Assembly: GCF_006376675.1 (NCBI RefSeq)
Contig: NZ_VEWK01000007.1
Coordinates: 62,001-126,000 of the forward strand
DNA from: Brucella pecoris
GTDB taxonomy: Bacteria > Pseudomonadota > Alphaproteobacteria > Rhizobiales > Rhizobiaceae
Length of the DNA: 64,000 nucleotides
Direction: 5' to 3'
Positions 8,243-15,749 of this stretch are shown piece by piece (the stretch's first letter is position 1; the number at the start of each line of letters is the position of its first letter). The notes beneath the pieces were generated by a model. That model saw nothing but the letters and a program-made list of their open reading frames with translations, ran no database searches and was not told the DNA's origin. Position numbers and translations under genes: made by a program.

Positions 8243-10105
8243 ATGAAACAAGCCCTTAAGGAGCTGGCATGGCATCATCGACTGGAGGAAAGAGAACCTG
8301 CTATCGGTTTCGCATCTCGTCTAGCAAACCTTAACGGGAGGCCACTTGGTCGTTTCCTGCGCGATATGCATATTGTTCCGCGCAACCTGGATCGAAGTGA
8401 CGAAGACGCAATAAAAGATGTTTCTGTCCTCGGCAATGCCAGCTTCCTTGCTTTACTGAAATACTCCCCGCGTCACGTGGACGATCATTTCTGGCAAGTG
8501 GGTTCACAGAAACTGAAACGCCTGACCGTCAATCGTACATATTTCAGTGTTTGCCCGGACTGCATTCAAGACGATATTGGACGGTTTGACGGACCCAAGA
8601 GCGCGCGTCCTTGGCTACGCGTTTCATGGATGCTGTCGCACTATCGTATGTGCAACGCGCACCAACGATTGTTAGTATCCTTACAACCCTGCCGCAAACC
8701 ATTCGAGCCATTCGACTTCTCGATTACGATTGCCGACAATTGGTCTTACATCCAGAAAGCTTTGCCAGCGAAGCCGCTGGCGAGGTCCCCGTTTCAGGAT
8801 TGGTTCACCCGGAGGTTAGACGGGATTGTCGACCGGAATAACTGGCTCGACGATGTAGAACTGTATGCCGCCGCTGAATTTTGCGAAGAACTGGGGCTCT
8901 CTGCGCTTTACCCGTCGAAAGTTCGATCCACAGATCTCCAACCAGAAGATTGGATTGTTGCCGCTAACGAGGGATATCAACTTGCAAGTGAAGGTAGCGT
9001 GAGCGTCGAAAATCTCTTGAAGGATTTAACGGCGAGAGAAAAGCGCTCCAAGGGTACGTGGGGAGCCAGAGATACCCTCGGCAGAGCGTATGGTCTGTTG
9101 CAGAAGCACCATAAAAATTCGGCTTATGCAAAATTTCGGGATTTATTCGCAACTTTCACAATCGAGAATATTCCTATTAAGCCAGGCGTCACGGTGCTCG
9201 GTCACAAACTCGACGTCCGAAAAGTCCATACGATTCACACTTCCGCCCTTGCGTCAGGTACACACGCTCTGACTATGCGAAAGCTGTTCGAGCGAGAAGG
9301 CTTCGCACAAGATCAAGACAACCTGGTTGATCATCGAACGACAGTCGAAGCCGAACAAATTCAGGAAATCGTCGAGAAGCTAAAAACGGCCCTCTCCGCC
9401 CCACAGGTTGAACGGATCACAGGTATTCCAAAGTTACATCTCAGAGCCTTTATCAGTCTCGGTTATCTTTCCACGATCACTGGCTCGGAAAAACGCAGTT
9501 ACGCGAAGCATCGTATTTCACCCGACGTCATCGAGCCCTTCATGACCAAACTGTTCGCTAACGCTGTCGAGGTTGACAACCCAACGCCGCGACAAGTGCC
9601 CATTTCGACGGCCCGCCTGATGGCTACTGCACGATTGGAACAGGTGCTGACGCTCATCATGGAGGATAAGCTGAAATGGAAAGGAAGGCCGCCCGGAGAG
9701 CGGAACTACAATACGCTTTTGCTGGACGCGGACGAGATCACACAGCTCGTTCGCGGTGATGAAGAAAGATCAGGATTAACTAAAATCGAGCTGCTGGATT
9801 TCATTCCGGGCATCGCGCGAGAAGCAGTGAACCCACTAATTCAAGCTGGCGAATTGGAGGTCGTTGAGGAGTTCAGTCCGGCCGCCAGGAGATTGGTGCC
9901 GGTCATCTCTAGAAAAAGCGCGGACGAGTTCAAACGGAAATACGTATCGCTTGGTGAACTCTGCCAAGAGACTGGGTTGCACCACAAGCAAGTCCGATCT
10001 TCACTCAGAAAAGTCGGTGTCTCAGAGGCCTTGGATCGTGAGAAATTTAGGTGCTTTTTCTATTTTAGAGATGCGGTTGAAGTGGAAGACGGCATTCAAT
10101 CATAA
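8243..10105 (+). CDS. tniQ: TniQ/TnsD family target-selection protein
   Basis: This 620-residue protein starts with the TniQ domain (EPAIGFASRLANLNG... near residue 15). It has a zinc-binding pattern CPDC (about 103) followed by C and H in MCNAHQR (about residue 137). The long C-terminal half contains several helix-turn-helix-like segments, for example KTALSAPQVERITGIP and YVSLGELCQETGLHHKQ, as expected for a TnsD-type sequence-specific binder. It is longer than Tn7 TnsD (508 residues). Its target site is unknown; the island ends close to a PRC-barrel gene, but TnsD-type targets are usually a conserved gene on the other flank, which is outside the window. Confidence 0.88.
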   Translation: MKQALKELAWHHRLEEREPAIGFASRLANLNGRPLGRFLRDMHIVPRNLDRSDEDAIKDVSVLGNASFLALLKYSPRHVDDHFWQVGSQKLKRLTVNRTYFSVCPDCIQDDIGRFDGPKSARPWLRVSWMLSHYRMCNAHQRLLVSLQPCRKPFEPFDFSITIADNWSYIQKALPAKPLARSPFQDWFTRRLDGIVDRNNWLDDVELYAAAEFCEELGLSALYPSKVRSTDLQPEDWIVAANEGYQLASEGSVSVENLLKDLTAREKRSKGTWGARDTLGRAYGLLQKHHKNSAYAKFRDLFATFTIENIPIKPGVTVLGHKLDVRKVHTIHTSALASGTHALTMRKLFEREGFAQDQDNLVDHRTTVEAEQIQEIVEKLKTALSAPQVERITGIPKLHLRAFISLGYLSTITGSEKRSYAKHRISPDVIEPFMTKLFANAVEVDNPTPRQVPISTARLMATARLEQVLTLIMEDKLKWKGRPPGERNYNTLLLDADEITQLVRGDEERSGLTKIELLDFIPGIAREAVNPLIQAGELEVVEEFSPAARRLVPVISRKSADEFKRKYVSLGELCQETGLHHKQVRSSLRKVGVSEALDREKFRCFFYFRDAVEVEDGIQS

Positions 10106-10202
10106 TCACCAGCCTCCTTCGCCTCGTGGTAATTAGCTTTCAATAAAAACACAGAATCGGATAAGGATTTCTGCTCGCAGGCAGGAATTAAATGAGCGCA
10201 TA

Positions 10203-10478
10203 ATGATCGAGATTTTTAATGGTGTTAAAGGCGAATGGCAGACAATCCCTGCTGTGGGGTTGCCAGCTGGTTATTCGATTAAAGTTTTTGTACCTTCTGG
10301 GAAAACTATCGATAGTGTGAGAAACGCTACGTATCGTGCCATAAAAGGCGACAAAGTACTTTATGAGGGTAAGATCAAAAAGCGTGCCGAATTAAAAATA
10401 CAACAAGACGATGTGGACCAACGTCGTAAAAATGACGACGATCCAAACGAACCCTTAGGCGGACCTAGAATTAAATGA
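10203..10478 (+). CDS. Small unknown island protein
   Basis: A 91-residue hydrophilic protein starting MIEIFNGVKGEWQTI with a charged tail rich in D, R and K (QQDDVDQRRKNDDD). No family recognised. A mini-ORF ATG AGC GCA TAA (10192-10203) sits 6 nt behind AGGAA and its stop shares an A with this gene's start (TAATG), so translation may be coupled to a three-codon leader. The 3' end overlaps the convergent gene at 10471-10806 by 8 nt. The base composition is clearly more AT-rich than the core. Confidence 0.55.
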   Translation: MIEIFNGVKGEWQTIPAVGLPAGYSIKVFVPSGKTIDSVRNATYRAIKGDKVLYEGKIKKRAELKIQQDDVDQRRKNDDDPNEPLGGPRIK

Positions 10479-10806
10479 TCTTACTGGCTAGGTACGCCAT
10501 TTTATTCTTCTTAAAATAATCAATGGTTTCAGCACTCAAAATCCCAGCATCAATTCCTGATACTACATCGGGGTGATCCAGATCCAACAAAGCACCCATT
10601 CCAAATTCAGCTTCGATTTTTGTTCCATGATCTATAAAATCGCGGATTGCCTCTAGGCGCTTCGCATATTTCTTACCCTTGAAGCCAAAATGCTTCTCCC
10701 AGGCTTCGAACAAAGATTTAGTCGAAGTCACATCAGATGTTTCCGCAGCAAGTTCCATCGTTGCTAAAAGTGATTTCTTCTGTTCTTTACGTGTAGGAAT
10801 ATACAT
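10471..10806 (-). CDS. Small unknown island protein
   Basis: A 111-residue soluble protein beginning MYIPTRKEQKKSLLATMEL. It looks mostly helical, with the segments SLFEAWEKHFGF and KRLEAIRDFIDHG. No family recognised. It is convergent with the 91-residue gene and its tail overlaps it by 8 nt. Its promoter would lie in the 10.81-10.93 kb stretch just before the palindrome cluster, so those palindromes could act on it, but this is inference. Confidence 0.6.
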   Translation of the reverse strand: MYIPTRKEQKKSLLATMELAAETSDVTSTKSLFEAWEKHFGFKGKKYAKRLEAIRDFIDHGTKIEAEFGMGALLDLDHPDVVSGIDAGILSAETIDYFKKNKMAYLASKII

Positions 10807-11443
10807 AGCTCTAATCCATATTTTTATAGACTAATACTACCTCAGATACCTGTCGGCGCAATATACCTGTATCGCAAACGACCTCAAAACCGTGATAAGG
10901 AAATTCAACAACTGATAAGGTGTTCTCAAAATACGGAACTTTGGTTCCGTTAGATACGGAACTTTGAGTCCGAAAAAATGACCCAAAAAAATATCACAAC
11001 AAATTCAGTATCTTGCAGATAGGGCGATGCGGAACTTTGAGTCCGACGACACGTTTGTGCGCGGACGCAAAGTTCCGTACTTAGGAACCAATGTTCCGTA
11101 ATCGATATAGGAATATCAATCGGTTACAGAAAAGCATGATCGATACCGTTCTGGACACGCTAACGCGTGTCCAGAAATGGCAATAAGAACAAAAAGTGAA
11201 ACAATCGGAATGGTAGTACCAAACAAGGATCACTACCGAATTTGTAAAGGGAATTATCCCACGCCATCAGGCAACCCATAATCGCAGATTTTGAGTGAAT
11301 ACCGTGAAGTGCAGTTCATTCAGACGACTACCTGCATGATTTCGCAGTTCACGTACAAGAATCCTTCTGAAGACTTATCATTTGGCTCAAAATTTTTTCG
11401 GAAGATTCTTTAGCAATCGTCATCTGACGACCAATGCAGGGCC
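10807..11443. other. Gene-free region with palindrome cluster and hairpin
   Basis: No coding frame is convincing. It holds five copies of a 16-bp palindrome (10934-11098), the direct repeat TGATAAGG (about 10892 and 10914), and a perfect 10-bp hairpin CTGGACACGC/GCGTGTCCAG with loop TAAC (11151-11174). The hairpin has no following T-run, so it is probably not a terminator. The region could be a transposon end, an operator array, or a partition or recombination site. Confidence 0.6.
10934..11098. repeat. Cluster of five 16-bp palindromes
   Basis: The copies are CGGAACTTTGGTTCCG (10934-10949), CGGAACTTTGAGTCCG (10957-10972 and 11030-11045), CGGACGCAAAGTTCCG (11062-11077) and AGGAACCAATGTTCCG (11083-11098). 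All have inverted CGGA.../...TCCG arms. Read as oriented sites, three point right and the last two point left. Centre-to-centre distances are 23, 73, 32 and 21 bp; the last three are near multiples of the 10.5-bp helical turn. Candidate roles are transposase end sites or a regulator-binding array. Confidence 0.8.
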
Positions 11444-11479
11444 TTGACGTAACTAATATATCCATTATTCTGGATATAT
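11444..11479 (+). promoter_or_regulatory. arsR promoter and operator
   Basis: TTGACG (11444-11449) and TATTCT (11466-11471) are separated by 16 nt. A perfect inverted repeat ATATATCC (11456-11463) / GGATATAT (11472-11479) spans the -10 element and runs into the ATG at 11478. This is the expected placement for an ArsR autorepression operator. The predicted transcription start would be at or next to the start codon. Confidence 0.6.
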
Positions 11480-11831
11480 GGAAAAAGAAGAAGCCATAAC
11501 CGCATTAGCTGCCCTCGCCCAATCGACACGACTCGATGCATTTCGGCTGTTGGTGAAACATGAGCCTGACGGTCTTCCTGTCGGAGAACTCGCTCGGACG
11601 TTGCATGTTCCTCAGAACACGATGTCTGCACACCTGGCGACATTGTCTCGCGCTGGGCTTGTGAAAGGCGAACGTCAGAGCCGTTCGATCATCTACCGCG
11701 CTGATCTCGACCGATTTCGCGAACTGACCCTTTTCATGATCAAGGACTGCTGTGGGGGTAGTGCTGAACTCTGCGCACCTCTTATAAAAAACCTGACACC
11801 CTGTTGCGAACCGAAAACGGCCACCCAGTAA
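11478..11831 (+). CDS. arsR: ArsR-family arsenic-responsive repressor
   Basis: A 117-residue winged-helix regulator. The recognition region VGELARTLHVPQNTMSAHLATLSRAGLV is typical of ArsR/SmtB proteins. Cysteine pairs in KDCCGG and further cysteines at ELCAPL and TPCCEP near the C-terminus are candidate As(III) ligands, an arrangement different from the ELCVCDL motif of the plasmid-type ArsR. It heads the operon and an inverted repeat covers its start codon. No ribosome site precedes the ATG, consistent with a leaderless mRNA. Confidence 0.92.
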   Translation: MEKEEAITALAALAQSTRLDAFRLLVKHEPDGLPVGELARTLHVPQNTMSAHLATLSRAGLVKGERQSRSIIYRADLDRFRELTLFMIKDCCGGSAELCAPLIKNLTPCCEPKTATQ

Positions 11832-11874
11832 CACAAGGCCGCTCAATTCGGCCTTCCACAAACGGACTGATGTA

Positions 11875-11970
11875 ATGAGAGACCAGATATATAGCGTGCT
11901 CTTCTTGGGCACGGACAACTTTGCACGTTCAACTTTGGGCGAGGTAATCTGGAATTTGGAGAATAACTGA
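11875..11970 (+). pseudogene. Remnant of a low-molecular-weight-phosphatase-type arsenate reductase
   Basis: A 31-codon frame starts at ATG 11875 and reads IYSVLFLGTDNFARSTLGE. Intact enzymes of this family have a phosphate loop like LFLCTGNSARS. The alignment is clear, but the nucleophilic cysteine is replaced by glycine and the protein stops after the first helix. Its stop codon overlaps the acr3 start (TGATG), so the remnant may survive because it couples translation into acr3. A functional glutaredoxin-type arsC lies two genes downstream. Confidence 0.7.
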
Positions 11971-13028
11971 TGTCCACATTCGAACGTTATCTGACTGTCT
12001 GGGTGGCTCTTTGCATTGTCGCTGGCGTAGCTCTGGGCCATTTCTTTCCGACACTATTTCATGCAATCGGATCTGCTGAAGTCGCCAGGGTCAACATTCC
12101 AGTCGCTATTCTCATCTGGCTCATGATCATTCCGATGTTGCTCAAGATTGATTTCAGCGCCTTGAGACAGGTCACTGAGCACTGGCGTGGCATCGGCGTC
12201 ACGTTATTTATCAATTGGGCCGTCAAACCATTCTCTATGGCGCTTCTCGGTTGGCTATTTATCGGCTGGTTGTTTCGCCCTTATCTGCCTCAAGACCAGA
12301 TCGACTCCTACATTGCCGGGCTGATTATTCTGGCGGCGGCCCCTTGCACGGCAATGGTATTTGTCTGGTCCAACCTGACCAAGGGCGAGCCGCATTTCAC
12401 GCTGTCACAGGTCGCCCTGAACGATGCGATCATGGTTGTCGCATTTGCCCCTATCGTCGGGCTACTGCTCGGACTGTCGGCAATTACTGTCCCATGGGAT
12501 ACGCTCGTCTTGTCGGTTGTCCTCTATATCGTCATCCCGGTAATCATCGCGCAGATCCTGCGCCGAAGCATTCTCGCCAGCGGCGGACAACGAGCCTTCG
12601 ATGCAATGCTCAGAACGCTACAGCCGCTGTCCCTGATTGCGCTTTTGGCGACACTTGTTCTGCTATTCGGGTTTCAAGGAGAGCAGATCATCGCACAGCC
12701 CATGATCATTGCAATGCTGGCCGTCCCGATCCTCATCCAGGTCTATTTCAACTCTGGCCTCGCTTATCTGTTGAATCGCATTTCAGGCGAGCAACATTGC
12801 GTCGCCGGTCCCTCGGCTTTGATTGGTGCTTCAAACTTCTTCGAGCTGGCAGTAGCAGCCGCAATCAGTCTTTTCGGCTTCTCATCTGGCGCAGCACTTG
12901 CAACGGTGGTTGGCGTTCTTGTTGAAGTGCCTGTCATGCTCTCCGTTGTCTGGATCGTGAACCGTTCCAAGGGCTGGTACGAACGCGGTGCCAATCAAAA
13001 GCCAGTCACCGAAACAGGAAAACTCTGA
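11970..13028 (+). CDS. acr3: Acr3-family arsenite efflux permease
   Basis: A 352-residue inner-membrane protein with about ten hydrophobic helices. It exports As(III) using the proton gradient. The Acr3 signature around AAPCTAMVFVWSNLTKGEP (residues about 112-130) contains the conserved cysteine, and GPSALIGASNFFELAVA is the second conserved block. Its start overlaps the stop of the reductase remnant and its stop overlaps the arsC start (TGATG at 13026-13030). Confidence 0.93.
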   Translation: MSTFERYLTVWVALCIVAGVALGHFFPTLFHAIGSAEVARVNIPVAILIWLMIIPMLLKIDFSALRQVTEHWRGIGVTLFINWAVKPFSMALLGWLFIGWLFRPYLPQDQIDSYIAGLIILAAAPCTAMVFVWSNLTKGEPHFTLSQVALNDAIMVVAFAPIVGLLLGLSAITVPWDTLVLSVVLYIVIPVIIAQILRRSILASGGQRAFDAMLRTLQPLSLIALLATLVLLFGFQGEQIIAQPMIIAMLAVPILIQVYFNSGLAYLLNRISGEQHCVAGPSALIGASNFFELAVAAAISLFGFSSGAALATVVGVLVEVPVMLSVVWIVNRSKGWYERGANQKPVTETGKL

Positions 13029-13441
13029 TGTCAGTTACGATCTATCATAATCCGAACTGTGGCACGTCTCGCAACACATTGGCTATGATCCGTGCCAGCG
13101 GCAAAGAGCCTGTTGTCATCGAGTATGTGCAAAATCCGCCTTCGCGAGAACGACTGGTCGAACTGCTCACTGCAATGCAGATGACGCCTCGCCAACTTCT
13201 TCGCCAAAAAGGCACGCCCTATACCGAGCTGGGATTGTCAGAGCCGAAATGGACTGATGATGAACTGGTCGACTTCATGATGGCGCATCCTATCCTGATC
13301 AATCGTCCAATCGTGGAAACGCCACTTGGCACCAAACTGTGCCGTCCGTCAGAACTGGTTCTCGACATTCTGGAAAACCCGGTGTCGTCATTCACCAAAG
13401 AGGACGGAGAAGTCATCACCTATCAAAGAAAGTCGCGCTGA
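13028..13441 (+). CDS. arsC: Glutaredoxin-dependent arsenate reductase
   Basis: A 137-residue cytoplasmic protein. The active-site segment [13 protein letters not shown] contains the catalytic cysteine of plasmid R773-type ArsC, and [18 protein letters not shown] is the typical C-terminal block with the phosphate-binding arginine. It reduces As(V) to As(III), which Acr3 exports. It starts inside the acr3 stop codon and arsH follows after 1 nt. Confidence 0.93.
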   Translation: MSVTIYHNPNCGTSRNTLAMIRASGKEPVVIEYVQNPPSRERLVELLTAMQMTPRQLLRQKGTPYTELGLSEPKWTDDELVDFMMAHPILINRPIVETPLGTKLCRPSELVLDILENPVSSFTKEDGEVITYQRKSR

Positions 13442-13442
13442 C

Positions 13443-14147
13443 ATGGACCTGCCGAACCTCGACCAGAATTCCTTCGCATTGCCCGACCTCGATGCTCTAC
13501 GTGCCGACTTTCCAAAGCATAAGCCTCGTATCCTTTTGCTCTATGGCTCACTTCGTGATCGTTCCTATAGTCGGTTTCTGACGCTGGAAGCGCAGCGCCT
13601 GCTCGATGCGATGGGTGCTGAAACGCGTGTCTTTCATGCCAATGGTCTTCCTTTGCCAGACGATGGTTCAGCAGAGCATTCGAAGGTTCAGGAATTGCGC
13701 GAGGCAATGCTTTGGTCAGAAGGGCAAGTCTGGACCAGTCCCGAACGTCATGGAGCCATGAGCGCGGTCATGAAATCACAGATCGACTGGATTCCATTGC
13801 CGGGTGGAGCAATTCGTCCGACGCAGGGCCGAACTCTGGCCGTGATGCAGGTATCAGGTGGATCGCAGAGCTTTAACGCTGTCAACCAGATGCGTATTCT
13901 TGGGCGCTGGATGCGAATGATCACCATTCCAAACCAGTCATCCGTCGCAAAGGCATGGCAGGAATTTGACGACTCTGGACGGATGAAACCCTCATCATTC
14001 TATGATCGCGTGGTCGATGTGATGGAAGAACTGATGAAGTTTACACTTCTGACGCGTGGCATCTCGGATCATCTCACAGACCGATATAGCGAGCGCAAGG
14101 AAGAAGCGGCCAAACTCGAAAAGCGTGTTTCGTTAAAATCAATATGA
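13443..14147 (+). CDS. arsH: ArsH organoarsenical oxidase / NADPH-dependent FMN reductase
   Basis: A 234-residue flavodoxin-fold protein. FMN binding is indicated by [13 protein letters not shown] (about 38-50), and the family blocks [21 protein letters not shown] and [21 protein letters not shown] are present. ArsH oxidises trivalent organoarsenicals and reduces quinones or flavins. I chose ATG 13443 immediately after arsC rather than longer in-frame starts inside arsC. Its stop overlaps an ATG that would have opened the next operon gene, now broken. Confidence 0.92.
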   Translation: MDLPNLDQNSFALPDLDALRADFPKHKPRILLLYGSLRDRSYSRFLTLEAQRLLDAMGAETRVFHANGLPLPDDGSAEHSKVQELREAMLWSEGQVWTSPERHGAMSAVMKSQIDWIPLPGGAIRPTQGRTLAVMQVSGGSQSFNAVNQMRILGRWMRMITIPNQSSVAKAWQEFDDSGRMKPSSFYDRVVDVMEELMKFTLLTRGISDHLTDRYSERKEEAAKLEKRVSLKSI

Positions 14148-14558
14148 GCGCTGTCGGTCGCCCTGCTGGCAGGAGGCCTCCTGGCTCCCTGGTTAGGCAA
14201 ATGGATTGACCGTTACGGCGCAGGTCGCATCATGACGATAGGTTCGATACTGGCCGCCGTCGCTCTCATACTGTGTTCGCTTTCTTCAAATGCTTTGGTG
14301 TTTGCAGGCGCGCTAACGATCATCGAAATCGCCGCAAACCTCCTCCAATATGGAGCAGCCTTCGCATTATTGGTGCAACTAGCGCCAAATGTTGCCCAGC
14401 GTAGCATCACCTATCTGACACTGATTGCTTGCTTTGCCTCGACAATTTTCTGGCCCATCACAACAACCCTTCAGCATTGGCTCAACTGGCAACAGACCAA
14501 TTTGCTGTTCGCTTGCCTCCAGTCGTTTCTCTGCCTGCCGGTACCTTATGTACAAACC
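14148..14558 (+). pseudogene. Fragment of an ars-linked MFS permease
   Basis: From 14148 the frame reads ALSVALLAGGLLAPWLGKW then IDRYGAGRIM, the classic MFS helix 2 and loop 2-3 motif, and continues through about four membrane helices. The first helix is missing and the fragment is out of frame with the ATG that overlaps the arsH stop (14144). The second half of the transporter is also missing: the frame runs into a TnsA-like remnant at about 14540. MFS exporters commonly end ars operons in Rhizobiales (for example ArsK). The fragment cannot be functional. Confidence 0.75.
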
Positions 14559-14758
14559 TCAACTGTTTCGCTTTCTGATCGGCTTCGCTTGCTGACAGCA
14601 CTCGATGATGATGGACCGCTAGCGCTAAACATTGTTGCCAACTCGTCCGTAATACAGACGAACCAATGGCGGCAATCGCCGCGCTCTATTTCTCAGGTGA
14701 GATCGTATTCAATTTAACTGAGAGGATACAGCCGGAAACACGCGTTTCCAGAACCTGA
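14538..14758 (+). pseudogene. Frameshifted C-terminal remnant of a TnsA-like gene
   Basis: The frame fused to the MFS fragment reads STVSLSDRLRLLTALDDDG, nearly identical to STVSLGDRLRLLSALDDDG in the gene at 138-725. A one-base deletion near 14627 moves the rest into the next frame, which reads KHCCQLVRNTDEPMAAIAAL and ends PETRVSRT, the same last eight residues as the intact copy. Nucleotide similarity continues for about 20 nt after the stop and breaks at the palindrome. Confidence 0.8.
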
Positions 14759-14779
14759 TCCACCTTCAAACTTAGAATA

Positions 14780-14795
14780 CGGAACTTTGAGTCCA
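14780..14795. repeat. Isolated copy of the island palindrome
   Basis: CGGAACTTTGAGTCCA differs from the cluster consensus only in the last base. It lies 21 nt behind the TnsA-like remnant and is the last island-type signal before core genes. Confidence 0.75.
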
Positions 14796-14980
14796 ACGAC
14801 ATAAAGCAAATAAGAAAAGCCCGCATCATGGGATGATCTTCTTCATTTTGATTACCGATAAAGAATAATATTTTCACCAATACTAATTGTTTAACAAGGC
14901 AAAATAATTCAAGAAAATCCGGAACGAAATTTCTATTTATGCATTCTGCTTAAGCAACCGAACGTATAAAGGAGATAGTT

Positions 14981-15571
14981 ATGTTCAGAACTACACTTCT
15001 GACGACGACGTGTGCATTGCTGATTGGCGGAGCAGCTTATGCTCAGACAACGGCGCCTGCACCTGCTCCCGCAGAGCCACCAGCGGCAGCAGAGGAAATG
15101 CCGGTGTCGTCCAAGGACATGTTTGGCAACCCCACGTCAGGCGAGACCGACAAGGTGGGTTTTCTTGAGCCGAAAGACGGCCAGCTTCTTGTCTCCTCCT
15201 TCATCGGACAAAGCGTTTATGAAAGTGATGCAGCCGACGCCAAGACTGTCGGTAAGCTGAACGACCTCATCGCCAGCCCAGAAGGCGAAATCGAAGCCGC
15301 AGTGATCGGCGTGGGCGGTTTTCTGGGAATCGGTGAAAAGGACGTTGCCGTCAGTCCGGATCAGCTACAGCTTGCTACGCGCAGCGATGGTAAAAAATGG
15401 CTCGTCATCAAGGCAACCAAGCAGCAACTGACCGATGCACCGGCATTTGACCGCTCGAAGCTTTTTGCAGACGGTGTTGCCGATCCCGCTGCGGCAAAGG
15501 AGACTAATGCCCCGGCGGCTGATGCTCCGGCAAGCGATACGGCTCCCGCATCGCCGCCGCCGGCCCAGTAG
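14981..15571 (+). CDS. Exported PRC-barrel domain protein
   Basis: A 196-residue protein with a signal peptide (cleavage probably after AAYA, residue about 21). The central region from residue about 60 contains a PRC-barrel-like segment (GQSVYESDAADAKTVGKLNDLI, AVIGVGGFLGIGEKDVAV). A low-complexity Ala/Pro tail follows. Ribosome site AAAGGAGA precedes the ATG. A strong terminator follows. The function of periplasmic PRC-barrel proteins in Rhizobiales is unclear. This is the first core gene right of the island. Confidence 0.8.
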   Translation: MFRTTLLTTTCALLIGGAAYAQTTAPAPAPAEPPAAAEEMPVSSKDMFGNPTSGETDKVGFLEPKDGQLLVSSFIGQSVYESDAADAKTVGKLNDLIASPEGEIEAAVIGVGGFLGIGEKDVAVSPDQLQLATRSDGKKWLVIKATKQQLTDAPAFDRSKLFADGVADPAAAKETNAPAADAPASDTAPASPPPAQ

Positions 15572-15602
15572 TATCGTCTCAATATTCGATAAGGTAAGTC
15601 TA

Positions 15603-15626
15603 CCCCGGCCTCTTGGCCGGGGTTTT
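15603..15626 (+). terminator. Rho-independent terminator
   Basis: CCCCGGCC / GGCCGGGG with loop TCTT, followed by TTTT. It ends the PRC-barrel gene. Confidence 0.88.
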
Positions 15627-15749
15627 GATACAATCAATCATCAATCACGATTGAAATCTTCACATGACTGCTTTAATTACTGCTAGAACACAATAAAGGC
15701 ATCACAGCACAGCGCTCATCCCTCATCAGGTTAATCTTAGGAAAGTCTA

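Larger units (their letters stand above)
1..14800. mobile_element. Genomic island with a Tn7-like transposition module and arsenic-resistance cargo
   Basis: The stretch holds a TnsA-type nuclease, a DDE transposase, an AAA+ regulator and a TniQ protein in one operon, an AAA+/M41 protease module, unknown small genes, and an ars operon with several decayed pieces. Core Rhizobiales genes start at 14981. The left end lies outside the window. The right end is not fixed: the last island-like signals are a frameshifted TnsA-like remnant ending at 14758 and a palindromic repeat at 14780-14795. I could not identify terminal inverted repeats or a target-site duplication by eye, so the boundaries are inferred from gene content. 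Confidence 0.75.

Noticed and set aside
10807..11443. Possible CRISPR array or replication iterons in the palindrome cluster
   Set aside because: Repeats are 16 bp, irregularly spaced and palindromic, with no Cas or replication initiator gene nearby.
12215..12925. 236-codon alternative frame within acr3
   Set aside because: It is a shadow of the acr3 coding sequence, which has clear family motifs and membrane helices.
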